NCBI GenBank assembly: GCA_024763135.1
Contig: JANTGD010000122.1
Coordinates: forward strand, 1-9,139
DNA length: 9,139 nt
DNA from: Thiotrichales bacterium
GTDB lineage: Bacteria; Pseudomonadota; Gammaproteobacteria; UWMA-0217
Direction of reading: 5' to 3'
Below are positions 1 to 6,932 of the stretch, piece by piece (the stretch's first letter is position 1; the number at the start of each line of letters is the position of its first letter). Under the pieces are notes generated by a model. The model was not told the DNA's origin and made no database searches. It worked only from the letters and a program-made list of their open reading frames with translations. The position numbers and the translations under genes were made by a program.

Positions 1-281
1 GTGATGGATGCAAAGTCCCGCCACCCTCCTCTGACTGAGGCGCCCTAAAGGGTTGGCGAATGCAGATTGGTGTCTTCAGCGTCGGTCAGACGTTTTCTTA
101 CGCAGCTGCGCGATGACAGCTCCGGGTTTGGAATCTCTACCGAACCTTATATTAGAGTCACCTAATATATTGTTTTTAAGCAGGTTTTTTCCTGTCAGCA
201 TTGTGATTCCAGGTGATGGATGCCGTCAAAACTCGGAGCTAGGGCATAACAGGAAACAATGCGCGGAATGGTGGTGAAAAA
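1..281. other. non-coding stretch downstream of the Bat operon
   Basis: I see no supportable gene here. A 74-codon open frame on the plus strand (53-277) can only start at TTG, has no good ribosome site and its translation resembles nothing I know. The stretch is the 3' flank of the minus-strand operon, whose last stop codon is at 284-282. It holds an AT-rich inverted repeat (listed separately), a short palindrome CAGG-T6-CCTG at 181-194, and an 11-nt direct repeat GTGATGGATGC at 1-11 and 213-223. No strong GC-rich hairpin with a T-run is seen on the minus strand, so the operon's terminator is not identified. Confidence 0.5.
148..169. repeat. AT-rich inverted repeat, possible operator or weak terminator
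   Basis: TATATTAG (148-155) and CTAATATA (162-169) are perfect 8-bp inverted arms around a 6-nt spacer AGTCAC. On the plus strand the right arm is followed by TTGTTTTT (170-177), which gives the layout of a weak intrinsic terminator. The stem has only one G-C pair, so termination would be poor. The symmetry, AT-rich arms and short spacer would also suit a dimeric repressor site. No gene starts close by on either strand, so neither reading is proved. Confidence 0.35.
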
Positions 282-1739
282 TCAGGGTAGATCCGAATGG
301 AAATTACAATAGATTTCTGCTAAGTAGCGATGAATGAGCGTTCGTGACTGATTGAAGAGTGATGTGACGGAGAGTAGCTGTTGTTTGATGGCGTCCATTG
401 GCATGGCTGCAGGGGATGCAAAGCAACGACGATTGAGTTGTTGGGAGATCGTCTGGGCGCGCCTGTCGTCTTGTTTAAGAGCCCATTCTTCCAAAGTAGT
501 CACGGCGCTATTTTCCAATAACAGTCGTCGGAGGCTGTGCGCCTCAGTCGCTTGCATGATTGCGTTACGAAACTGCCGATGATTTGCCACTTGACAGCTG
601 AGCCGGCGAACGAAGTGGAGCAGTCCGGCAAAAACCGCTGCAAGTGCTAAAGTGAGTGTCAGCCAGGCCCATTGAGGAAACTGCCAGACGCTCGGTAATC
701 GGTGACCGAGCGTTTTGAGCCTCGCTTGTTGAGGGTCATAGTAGCGCAGTTGGAGTTGCGGCCCCGCACCCAGCGACCAGTTGGGTACCGGCACATGCCA
801 GCGTACGCTGCTGTCGCCGCTTTGTGCATCGATGCGGTGTTCAACGAACGTGACCTGTTCAGCAGCACGGCCGGCTACGTGCATCAAAGCTGTTCGGATG
901 CCATAACTGTCTTCAGTTAATAGACCGTTACTTGATGCCTCTACCGACCAGTATGGCTGTCCCGTAGGATCATGTTCGAGTCGGCTGCTGATTTGCAGGT
1001 GGCCGATGACCAGCGTTGGTGGCAGATAGGCCGGCAGAGGCATAGCGTGAATATCGCGGTAAGGGAGATGGAAAATCCAGCGCCCCGCGCCTCTTACAGT
1101 GATGGTCGGTGGTGTGAGGTGTAGATTTCCCGCGGCAAGGGGTATGACTGACCAACGCAGCAGGACAGCATCGCCCCGGCTGGTTTCTTCAACCTTGGAG
1201 GTGAGTGACCGGATGACGAGCGCCGGGGCTTCCCAGGACTCGATATGCAGCTGCTCGTTGCCTGGGGTGCGCGGCACTCGGACCGTGATCTCAAACGGTT
1301 CGCCTACGCGTACCGTCGTGGGTGTAGGCAACCACACCGGTGCGAGTGTGTGCCCTTTTCTCGTCGCCGGAACGACCTCGATGCGGGTTGCCGGGAGGAC
1401 CGTTCCCCCATGGGCGATGGGGCCCAAGGTCAATAATCCTTCGCGGCGTGGGAACAGGCGTAATGACTCGATCGCGGTGACTTGCTCAGCCTGTCTGTCC
1501 ACGGTGAAATCCCGCCGTTCCACGTAAAAGTCGTCATCCCAGGCGGACAGGTCGGCACGTCCATGATCCTCCTTGCCACGATAGATCAAGCGCGCATGCA
1601 ATATCCGGCCGAGTTTAACCTTGTGCTGAGCTATTTCCAGGTGCAGTTCCGCCGCAGCCTGTGTGGGACCGGCGATGAAGAGTGTCGTTAGCAGCAGTAG
1701 TGTGCAGACGCCCAGTGCAGCTTTCTGTGACATTACCAT
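282..1739 (-). CDS. batD: BatD-like membrane-anchored periplasmic protein
   Basis: Last gene of the operon, 485 aa. It has an N-terminal signal peptide (basic Lys6, hydrophobic core about 8-23, likely Ala-x-Ala cleavage after residue 28). A large beta-rich ectodomain of about residues 30-350 follows, then one membrane helix (about 357-377) with HFVRRL after it, placing a roughly 105-residue helical tail in the cytoplasm. This is the usual BatD (oxygen-tolerance) layout. Two starts compete: ATG at 1739, overlapping the upstream stop by 7 nt, and ATG at 1733, which shares one base with that stop (TAATG). Both give a working signal peptide and neither has a strong Shine-Dalgarno site, so coupled re-initiation is likely. 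BatD proteins diverge strongly. The assignment rests on topology and on position after two VWA genes. Function in the complex is unknown; a scaffold role for the VWA proteins is an inference. Confidence 0.82.
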   Translation of the reverse strand: MVMSQKAALGVCTLLLLTTLFIAGPTQAAAELHLEIAQHKVKLGRILHARLIYRGKEDHGRADLSAWDDDFYVERRDFTVDRQAEQVTAIESLRLFPRREGLLTLGPIAHGGTVLPATRIEVVPATRKGHTLAPVWLPTPTTVRVGEPFEITVRVPRTPGNEQLHIESWEAPALVIRSLTSKVEETSRGDAVLLRWSVIPLAAGNLHLTPPTITVRGAGRWIFHLPYRDIHAMPLPAYLPPTLVIGHLQISSRLEHDPTGQPYWSVEASSNGLLTEDSYGIRTALMHVAGRAAEQVTFVEHRIDAQSGDSSVRWHVPVPNWSLGAGPQLQLRYYDPQQARLKTLGHRLPSVWQFPQWAWLTLTLALAAVFAGLLHFVRRLSCQVANHRQFRNAIMQATEAHSLRRLLLENSAVTTLEEWALKQDDRRAQTISQQLNRRCFASPAAMPMDAIKQQLLSVTSLFNQSRTLIHRYLAEIYCNFHSDLP

Positions 1740-3535
1740 GCTCGCTGATTGGGAATGCGTCTGGGTTGTTCGGGTACGCCGGGCAGACCAATTTCCAGGG
1801 GCAATAGGCGGGTATACAGGGCCATGGGGCTATCGGGAGGCGGTCGACTGGGGGTTTTCGCCCAGCTACGTGGCTCGGTTGCATGGCTGATTGCCGCGTT
1901 GGCTTGAGCCAATGCAACACCACGTGCGATCAACGCTTGCAGGTCGGTGTCGGTACTATACAAAGGTTGTTCAGCATGTGGTGCCGCAGGCAGCTCCATA
2001 CCCGCCGCAAGACGCTCGAGCATGTCTGCTGGCATGTCTTTCGCTTGGGCGCGAAACTCAGCACGCTTGCGTGCGCGCGCCAGGTCGGCAATTTCTTTGC
2101 GAACTGACAGTGCTAACGCATGGGCAAACGACGTGTTGACTTGCACCTTGTCCTGCGCGACGCCAAGCGAGCCGGCTTCCCGGAACAAGACTTCAGCTTC
2201 CTCATAGGCACCCAAGCGAAAGTACACGAGTCCCAAATTGAATACCGCCCGGCCACGCAATGCGTCGTCGGATGCGTGCCAGGCTGCATTGGCAAACGCG
2301 CGACGCGCGCAGTCGTAGTCTTGCAGGTAATAGCAGGCCAGCCCTTCACCGAACTGGCTGAAATAGTCCTGGGCTTGGGAGAATTTCGCCCGGGCCTGTG
2401 CATAGTGACCCTCAGCCAAGGCGCGACGGGCAGCGTCTAAATTGCTCCCGGCCCAAGTGGTCTGGGGCTGCAGTAGCAACAATAATGCCCCTACACACAC
2501 CCACCCGACCCAGCTTTGTAACGGAGGTATGGCATTGCGCGGATGTGGGGCGCGGATTGCTAGCAGCAGGGACGTGATGCCCATGAGCAGCGGCAGGAAA
2601 AACCATTCCTGCCAGAGTATTGCGTGTTGGTTTGTGGCGTCGATTTTAGGGCTGGAGCGCAGCAGCAGATCTTCAAGTGATACAGCGGTTAAATCTTCCC
2701 ACGGAAGGTACTGTCCCCCGACCTGGTTAGCGAATTTGCGCATTTGAGAAGTGGCGCGGCGGGTTAGGGCAGCTGGTGTCTGGGTGGTCACCTCGGTGCC
2801 GGATGCAATGATGGGTATGCGTGTCTGTTCTTCACCTCCCAGGCCGATGATGAGTAGCTGAAGATCTTGCCGCATCGCATCGTCGGTGGCGCCGAAAATC
2901 TGCTCGGCAGCGGCGTAGTCTGCATTCGTAAGATCCCCATCGCTAAACCAAATCAACGCCTGTTTACCCGTGCCGCCCTTGAGCGCAGAGAGCGCAATCT
3001 GCATTCCCTGTGCCAGGTGATTACCTAGCGTTGGGAGTGTCAGATGATTGAGGTCTTTGAGCAATGTCTGAGCAGTTTTTATGTCTGGGGTCGGTGGGAA
3101 CAACAAATGCCCATGCCCGGCGTACACTGCGACGCCAATAGCAAGCTCAGCGGGCGCTTCGTCCAACCAATGCATTGCGAGCGCCTGTGCAGCGGCGCGC
3201 CGGCTCGGTAGTCGATCACGGGCAGTCATCGACGCAGAAAGATCAAACAACAACATGAGGCGGTCTTCAGCGGCCCGCGCTCCAGGCGGCAACCAATGTG
3301 GAGTGCGTGGGCCAGCCAGAGCCACGCACAGCAGCACCCATCCGATCCAAGCCAAGATTATTCGCAAGCGCGAGCCGAATGAATGGTCGGAAGCGAGCGC
3401 CCAGGGAGCCAGCCGCGAATCCAGGCAATCTGCGACGCTGGTGTGCCGGCGCCACAGGACCAGTAGTGAAAGTAGTGCGGGTAAAACAGCCAGCCAGAGC
3501 CAGGCAGGCTCGCGCCAATATAAGGGCAGGCTCAA
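1733..3535 (-). CDS. VWA domain protein with C-terminal TPR repeats (BatB/BatC fusion type)
   Basis: A 600-aa inner-membrane protein. Predicted helices lie at about 11-28 and 57-75. A von Willebrand factor A domain spans about 90-295, followed by helices at about 311-327 and 342-356, then TPR-like helical repeats at about 365-460 and a low-complexity, Ala/Pro-rich tail. The MIDAS metal site is intact: D98-L-S100-A-S102, a likely Thr169 (LPTLGNHL), and FSDGD with Asp199. Basic loops after helices 1 and 3 (WRR; RAPHPR) put both the VWA and TPR parts in the periplasm. In Bacteroidetes-type bat operons the VWA protein BatB and TPR protein BatC are separate; here they are one chain, as is common in proteobacteria. 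The start is TTG at 3535, overlapping the upstream stop as TTGA, backed by GAGGT seven bases ahead. TPRs usually bind protein partners; the partner here is unknown. Confidence 0.9.
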   Translation of the reverse strand: MSLPLYWREPAWLWLAVLPALLSLLVLWRRHTSVADCLDSRLAPWALASDHSFGSRLRIILAWIGWVLLCVALAGPRTPHWLPPGARAAEDRLMLLFDLSASMTARDRLPSRRAAAQALAMHWLDEAPAELAIGVAVYAGHGHLLFPPTPDIKTAQTLLKDLNHLTLPTLGNHLAQGMQIALSALKGGTGKQALIWFSDGDLTNADYAAAEQIFGATDDAMRQDLQLLIIGLGGEEQTRIPIIASGTEVTTQTPAALTRRATSQMRKFANQVGGQYLPWEDLTAVSLEDLLLRSSPKIDATNQHAILWQEWFFLPLLMGITSLLLAIRAPHPRNAIPPLQSWVGWVCVGALLLLLQPQTTWAGSNLDAARRALAEGHYAQARAKFSQAQDYFSQFGEGLACYYLQDYDCARRAFANAAWHASDDALRGRAVFNLGLVYFRLGAYEEAEVLFREAGSLGVAQDKVQVNTSFAHALALSVRKEIADLARARKRAEFRAQAKDMPADMLERLAAGMELPAAPHAEQPLYSTDTDLQALIARGVALAQANAAISHATEPRSWAKTPSRPPPDSPMALYTRLLPLEIGLPGVPEQPRRIPNQRAW

Positions 3536-4563
3536 GGCTGATACCTCATCGGTAGCTGTGTGGAGACAGCCGGGAGGAGCAATGCGGCGCCGATCAGCAG
3601 CAGGGCACCCCCAATAAACAGGGGATAGAGCGCGATTTGTCGGCGATACTTCTCAGGCGGTGGGCGTTGGTTGCGAAAATCGTTGGCAATCCGTTGTAAC
3701 GCATCGGCCATAGCTTGGCTGTTGGTGGCGTGGAACATGTGACCACCTCCCAGTTTTGCCAATTTTTGCAGCAGCGTCAAATCGACGGGTTCATACAGCA
3801 GCCCAAAGGGGTCTTGTTGCGTGCCTGTGTTGTCGGTTGAACCAATTGCGATGGTGTACAAACGAATATCAGATTGCCTGAGAACCGCAGCGGCATCCTC
3901 CGGGGCTTGACTGCCTACCTGCAGGCCTGCGTCGGATAACAAGACGATGGCCCTGGTCTGTGTTGTCCTGCCCTGAAAAGCCTGTGCAGCCAAGTTGAGA
4001 GCGGCAGCGGTATCACTGAGCCGACCCCCTAGTGTGGTTTTGAGCCGCCCGACAGCATTTTCCACAAGCCGCTTGTCGGATGTTAGGGGAAGCCATTTAA
4101 GTGGCGGATCGCCCAGGACCATGAGCCCCAGCCGCTCACCGGGATAGGCGGTGATAAAGTGTTGCAAAAATGTCTGCATCATCTGCATGCGGGAGACGGG
4201 GCGAGCCTCCAAAGCATAGTCCTGCAGATTCATGGTGACCGCTGTGCTGACGATCAGCATCATGTCCAGGGGCACAGGGTGTTGTTCGCTTTCGAGCGGC
4301 TGACCCCAGCGGATGGGTTGGCTCAGTGCAATGACACTGCTCAGTAGCCCCATACCAATCAGCCAGGGTATGAGTTGCCTATGCCTGCGCGAGGGAGTTG
4401 TCAATTCTTCTGAGTCAAGTTCTGCCAGCAGCGGATAGCGCAGTGTCAAGGCGGGCCACCAGCTCGGTGACTCACAGTTGGCACGCAGACAATAGCCCAC
4501 CCAAAGACCAATCAGAGGCAGCAGGAGTAACCAGGCGGGGTGTAAGAATTCAATAGGACTCAT
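3532..4563 (-). CDS. BatA-like VWA membrane protein with degenerate MIDAS
   Basis: A 343-aa protein with two N-terminal membrane helices (about 7-24 and 64-82), a VWA domain (about 98-295) and one C-terminal helix (about 314-332). The Arg/Lys-rich loop after helix 1 predicts a periplasmic VWA domain. The fold is recognisable: RLGLMVLG at 144-151, PLTSDKRLVENAV at 159-171, and IVLLSDAG at 206-213. However, the first MIDAS strand reads LIVSTAVTM (103-111) where family members have D-x-S-x-S, so the metal-binding Asp is Ser106 and the two Ser positions are Ala108 and Thr110. The third-loop Asp (211) remains. The ATG start overlaps the end of the DUF4381-like gene by 14 nt and has no visible Shine-Dalgarno, suggesting coupling. 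The gene is otherwise full length and uninterrupted, so this is unlikely to be a pseudogene. It probably partners the intact VWA protein encoded next. Confidence 0.88.
   Translation of the reverse strand: MSPIEFLHPAWLLLLPLIGLWVGYCLRANCESPSWWPALTLRYPLLAELDSEELTTPSRRHRQLIPWLIGMGLLSSVIALSQPIRWGQPLESEQHPVPLDMMLIVSTAVTMNLQDYALEARPVSRMQMMQTFLQHFITAYPGERLGLMVLGDPPLKWLPLTSDKRLVENAVGRLKTTLGGRLSDTAAALNLAAQAFQGRTTQTRAIVLLSDAGLQVGSQAPEDAAAVLRQSDIRLYTIAIGSTDNTGTQQDPFGLLYEPVDLTLLQKLAKLGGGHMFHATNSQAMADALQRIANDFRNQRPPPEKYRRQIALYPLFIGGALLLIGAALLLPAVSTQLPMRYQP
3543..3547 (-). promoter_or_regulatory. ribosome binding site for the TTG start of the VWA-TPR gene
   Basis: On the minus strand GAGGT sits seven bases before TTG (3535-3533), inside the end of the preceding VWA gene. 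It is the clearest Shine-Dalgarno site inside the operon and is the reason for accepting the TTG start, which also gives the tight TTGA stop-start overlap. Confidence 0.7.
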
Positions 4564-4894
4564 GGCGGCGCAGGCGCGTGATCAAAGCGATCACTTCAGC
4601 AGTCTCAGGCGGGTATCGGGAGAACCGCCAGGCGTCGAGTTGGCGCTTTATTTCAGGGTTCAATATGGGAAGTTTGGCCAGTTGGTGCAGTGCAGTACGG
4701 GTATCCGTATGTGCCTGTTGTAGTTCTTTTTGGAGCTGGGTCAGCGGGTCGCGCTGGCGTAGCCTGAAAAATGCGATGATGCTCAGGACGAGTGCGAGCA
4801 ATCCAATCAGTGCTGCGAGTGGCAAGGCGTGCGTGGGCTCCGATAGTTGAGGTAACGACAAGACCTCTGCCATTCTAATGACTTCTGAAGACAT
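4550..4894 (-). CDS. DUF4381-like single-pass membrane protein
   Basis: A small protein of 114 aa. One membrane helix (about 24-43) is followed by RLRQRDP, predicting a short periplasmic N-terminus and a cytoplasmic helical tail with a probable coiled region (about 50-75). The segment WRFSRYPPE (89-97) resembles the conserved Ser/Ala-Arg-Tyr-Pro stretch of DUF4381 proteins, which occupy exactly this slot between DUF58 and the first VWA gene in proteobacterial MoxR operons. It is shorter than the usual family length of about 150 residues. It starts 7 nt after the DUF58 stop. No Shine-Dalgarno is clear before ATG 4894, and the in-frame ATG at 4873 (Met8) is an alternative that shortens the N-terminus without touching the helix. 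Function is unknown; an adaptor between the cytoplasmic ATPase pair and the membrane VWA proteins is an inference. Confidence 0.75.
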   Translation of the reverse strand: MSSEVIRMAEVLSLPQLSEPTHALPLAALIGLLALVLSIIAFFRLRQRDPLTQLQKELQQAHTDTRTALHQLAKLPILNPEIKRQLDAWRFSRYPPETAEVIALITRLRRHESY

Positions 4895-4901
4895 AATGAG
4901 A

Positions 4902-5873
4902 TTATTGCTGCCAAATGAGCGTGGTTAGCTCTGCAAAAGCGTCGGCATCGCTTGTAATGACACGGTGCGTGATGTTCAGACGCCGAAACGCCTGTTCCAA
5001 TTGCACTTGCCGGGCCTGCAAGTGCTGCCATTGGCTGGATGAGAGCTCGGAGGATTGTTGCCCGCCCCAGGACAGGCGCAGGCCTCGACAGCGAGGCAAT
5101 GCCAGTTCGCTTGCATCGCGCAGCTGCAGTGCGGTGGCGTTGAACTGATGTGCCAGCAGTCTGGCAGCGCGCGTGTTGGTGATTTCGGATTCATATTGTT
5201 CACCCGCGGTTGGTGGTGACTCAGGCGCCTTGCGCGGCGTAGTTTGGGGCAGTGACAAGCCGATAAAATCCGACAATAGGACAACCTTGCTGCCCCGTGA
5301 AGCGTGTCTCGTTATAAAGTGAAAACAGTGCTGCCAAGTGGTCTCAGCGCGTTCCTCCTTAGCGGGTGGACAGGGCTGTTTGAGACGCTTCACCAAACTG
5401 ATCAGCTGCCGCTTTGTACGTGCCGGTGGCAGCCATTGGGGGGGCTCATCGAGGCTCAGCAGGCCCACTTCGTGGCCGGCCTGAATCGCCCCTGCAGCCA
5501 GCCACAAGGCGATGCGTGCCGCTTGTGCAACCTTGAGCCGTCCGTGTGTTCCAAAGCGCATGCTCGGGCCGCGATCAATCACCAGGTAAAGTGCTTGATT
5601 GAGCTCGGCGTGATAACTGCGCGCCATCGTTTGGCCGTAGCGAGCACTCGCCCGCCAGTCGATTAGCCGGGGTTCATCGCCGGGTGCGTATGCGCGAATA
5701 TCCGCAAAATCGGTGCTCGTGCCCATACGTCGGGAGGGGGTGTCTCCCAATCGCCTGGGTGGCAGGTTTTTTGCGCGCAGTGCAGGGGGAGCGGGGCTGG
5801 CCGAGTGCAGCAAAGCCTCAATCTCCGAGTCACTGAGCACGGGAGCGGTGCGCAGATCCTGCAATACAGTCAT
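4902..5873 (-). CDS. DUF58 domain-containing protein (MoxR partner)
   Basis: A 323-aa protein without a signal peptide or membrane helix, so probably cytoplasmic. The DUF58 signature is plain: residues 59-77 read as an R-x-Y-x-PGDE-x-R-x-IDW-x-x-SAR match (PGDE 64-67, IDW 71-73, SAR 76-78). It leads into a VWA-like fold with the first strand LYLVID (95-100) and VVLLSDF in the second half. The MIDAS-like motif is D100-R-G102-P-S104, so the first Ser of D-x-S-x-S is Gly. The C-terminal third holds helices typical of the family. Its ATG overlaps the moxR stop in an ATGA quartet, implying coupled translation and near-stoichiometric output with MoxR, its known genetic and presumed physical partner. 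The substrate acted on by this pair is not predictable here. Confidence 0.93.
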   Translation of the reverse strand: MTVLQDLRTAPVLSDSEIEALLHSASPAPPALRAKNLPPRRLGDTPSRRMGTSTDFADIRAYAPGDEPRLIDWRASARYGQTMARSYHAELNQALYLVIDRGPSMRFGTHGRLKVAQAARIALWLAAGAIQAGHEVGLLSLDEPPQWLPPARTKRQLISLVKRLKQPCPPAKEERAETTWQHCFHFITRHASRGSKVVLLSDFIGLSLPQTTPRKAPESPPTAGEQYESEITNTRAARLLAHQFNATALQLRDASELALPRCRGLRLSWGGQQSSELSSSQWQHLQARQVQLEQAFRRLNITHRVITSDADAFAELTTLIWQQ

Positions 5874-6841
5874 GGCAACGGTAGCACCTTGATGAGGGCG
5901 TGAATCAAATCATCGGCGCTTAACTGGTCGGCTTGCGCCGCAAAATCGAGCACCAATCGATGCCTTAATACCAAAGGCGCCAAATGCACAATGTCTTCAG
6001 GCAAAACATAGTCGCGGCCCAGCAGAAACGCGCGCGCCATACTGGCACGCAATAATGAGATCGAACCTCGGGGAGACGCGCCTGCGAGTATCAGGTCAGC
6101 GTGCTCTGGCAACCAATGCCCCAGATCACGGGTCGCCACCACGAGCTGAACCGCAAAACGTTCCACGTGTTCCTCTACGAAAACTGCATCAACGCGCTTG
6201 CGCAATGCCAGCAGATCGGCAGGTGACATCTGCGCCGAAACCAAGCCTTCGACATGGCCTTCTTCAACCTGACGAGCTCGTCGCGTGATTTCGATCTCTT
6301 CATCCAGGCTCGGATAATCGAGCAGGATATGAAAAAGAAACCGATCCAGCTGTGCCTCTGGCAAGGGATAGGTGCCGGATTGTTCCAAAGGGTTTTGTGT
6401 GGCCAGCACAATGAATAATTCGGGTAACCGGCGGGTTTGTCCCGCAGCGGTGACTTGATGTTCGGCCATGGCTTCCAATAAAGCCGACTGTACTTTGGGC
6501 GGTGCGCGATTGATCTCGTCGGCGAGGAGAATTTCATTGAAAATCGGGCCTGGTAGAAAACGAAAGCGTGTCGTTTCAGGCTCGTAGATTTCGCTGCCGA
6601 TTAAATCTGCAGGCATGAGATCGGGCGTGAATTGAACGCGTTGAAAGGACGCGTCGAGGGCGTTGGCTAAGGCATGAACCACCGTGGTTTTGGCAAGCCC
6701 CGGCGGGCCCTCTAATAACACATGCCCTCCTGCCAACAGTGCTGTAAGCAGCTGTTCGATCAGGCTGTGTTGACCCACAATCACTGCTTCCAGATTGTTG
6801 CGCAGAGACGCCAGGGGTGCGGCAGACGGCAGATCTTTCAT
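5870..6841 (-). CDS. moxR: MoxR family AAA+ ATPase
   Basis: First gene of the operon, 323 aa, the normal length for MoxR ATPases. Walker A is GPPGLAKT (45-52), Walker B LLADEINRAP (105-114), sensor 1 ATQNP (147-151), the arginine-finger region QLDRF (164-168), and sensor 2 GASPRGS (254-260, Arg258), followed by the C-terminal helical lid. All catalytic motifs are intact. MoxR proteins form ATP-driven rings in the cytoplasm and act as chaperones for protein maturation or metal insertion together with VWA partners, several of which follow here. ATG 6841 is the first Met after an in-frame TAG and has no Shine-Dalgarno. A promoter-like sequence just upstream would place the transcript start at or next to this ATG. 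The target of this MoxR is not known from the sequence. Confidence 0.96.
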   Translation of the reverse strand: MKDLPSAAPLASLRNNLEAVIVGQHSLIEQLLTALLAGGHVLLEGPPGLAKTTVVHALANALDASFQRVQFTPDLMPADLIGSEIYEPETTRFRFLPGPIFNEILLADEINRAPPKVQSALLEAMAEHQVTAAGQTRRLPELFIVLATQNPLEQSGTYPLPEAQLDRFLFHILLDYPSLDEEIEITRRARQVEEGHVEGLVSAQMSPADLLALRKRVDAVFVEEHVERFAVQLVVATRDLGHWLPEHADLILAGASPRGSISLLRASMARAFLLGRDYVLPEDIVHLAPLVLRHRLVLDFAAQADQLSADDLIHALIKVLPLP

Positions 6842-6847
6842 GTGTGC

Positions 6848-6876
6848 AATCTATGCTATGCTCGAAAAGATGGCAA
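6848..6876 (-). promoter_or_regulatory. candidate sigma-70 promoter of the moxR operon
   Basis: Reading the minus strand, TTGCCA (6876-6871; 5 of 6 to the -35 consensus) is followed after exactly 17 bases by TAGATT (6853-6848; 4 of 6 to the -10 consensus). The -10 box ends only six bases before the moxR ATG, so transcription would begin at about the start codon, giving a leaderless message. This agrees with the missing Shine-Dalgarno. It is a sequence match only; a weaker promoter farther upstream remains possible. Confidence 0.4.
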
Positions 6877-6919
6877 GCGGTTTGCATACACAGACTTTAA
6901 GCCATCAATCCATTGCAAT

Positions 6920-6924
6920 AGGGG
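6920..6924 (+). promoter_or_regulatory. ribosome binding site that sets the start of the BPSS1780-family gene
   Basis: AGGGG lies eight bases before GTG 6933. In-frame upstream candidates (ATG 6840, 6858, 6870) lack such a site, and those starts would place unrelated residues before the conserved part. GTG at 6924 falls inside this motif and is therefore unlikely to be the start. Confidence 0.7.
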
Positions 6925-6932
6925 TGAATGTC

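Noticed and set aside
181..194. CAGG-T6-CCTG palindrome
   Set aside because: A 4-bp stem with a T-loop is too short for a terminator or operator call.
1..223. Direct repeat GTGATGGATGC at 1-11 and 213-223
   Set aside because: Only 11 bases with no matching flanks, coding enzyme or terminal structure; not enough to call an insertion or attachment site.
53..277. Plus-strand open frame of 74 codons
   Set aside because: Starts only at TTG, lacks a ribosome site, has no recognisable motif, and its composition (many Ser/Cys/Arg mixtures) looks non-coding.
271..283. GTGGTGAAAAATC repeated at 7779-7791 inside the MITE
   Set aside because: A 13-base exact match is expected about once by chance in a window of this size, and the flanks do not match, so a second MITE remnant is not supported.
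1099..1527. Long plus-strand open frame inside the BatD-like gene (and similar ones at 3081-3617 and 5304-5666)
   Set aside because: They lie antisense to genes with clear domains, and their translations are low-complexity Arg/Ser-rich shadows of the real frame.
6795..6932. N-terminal extension of the BPSS1780-family gene into moxR
   Set aside because: The extension overlaps the moxR 5' end, has no Shine-Dalgarno at its candidate starts, and GTG 6933 has a strong AGGGG site at proper spacing.
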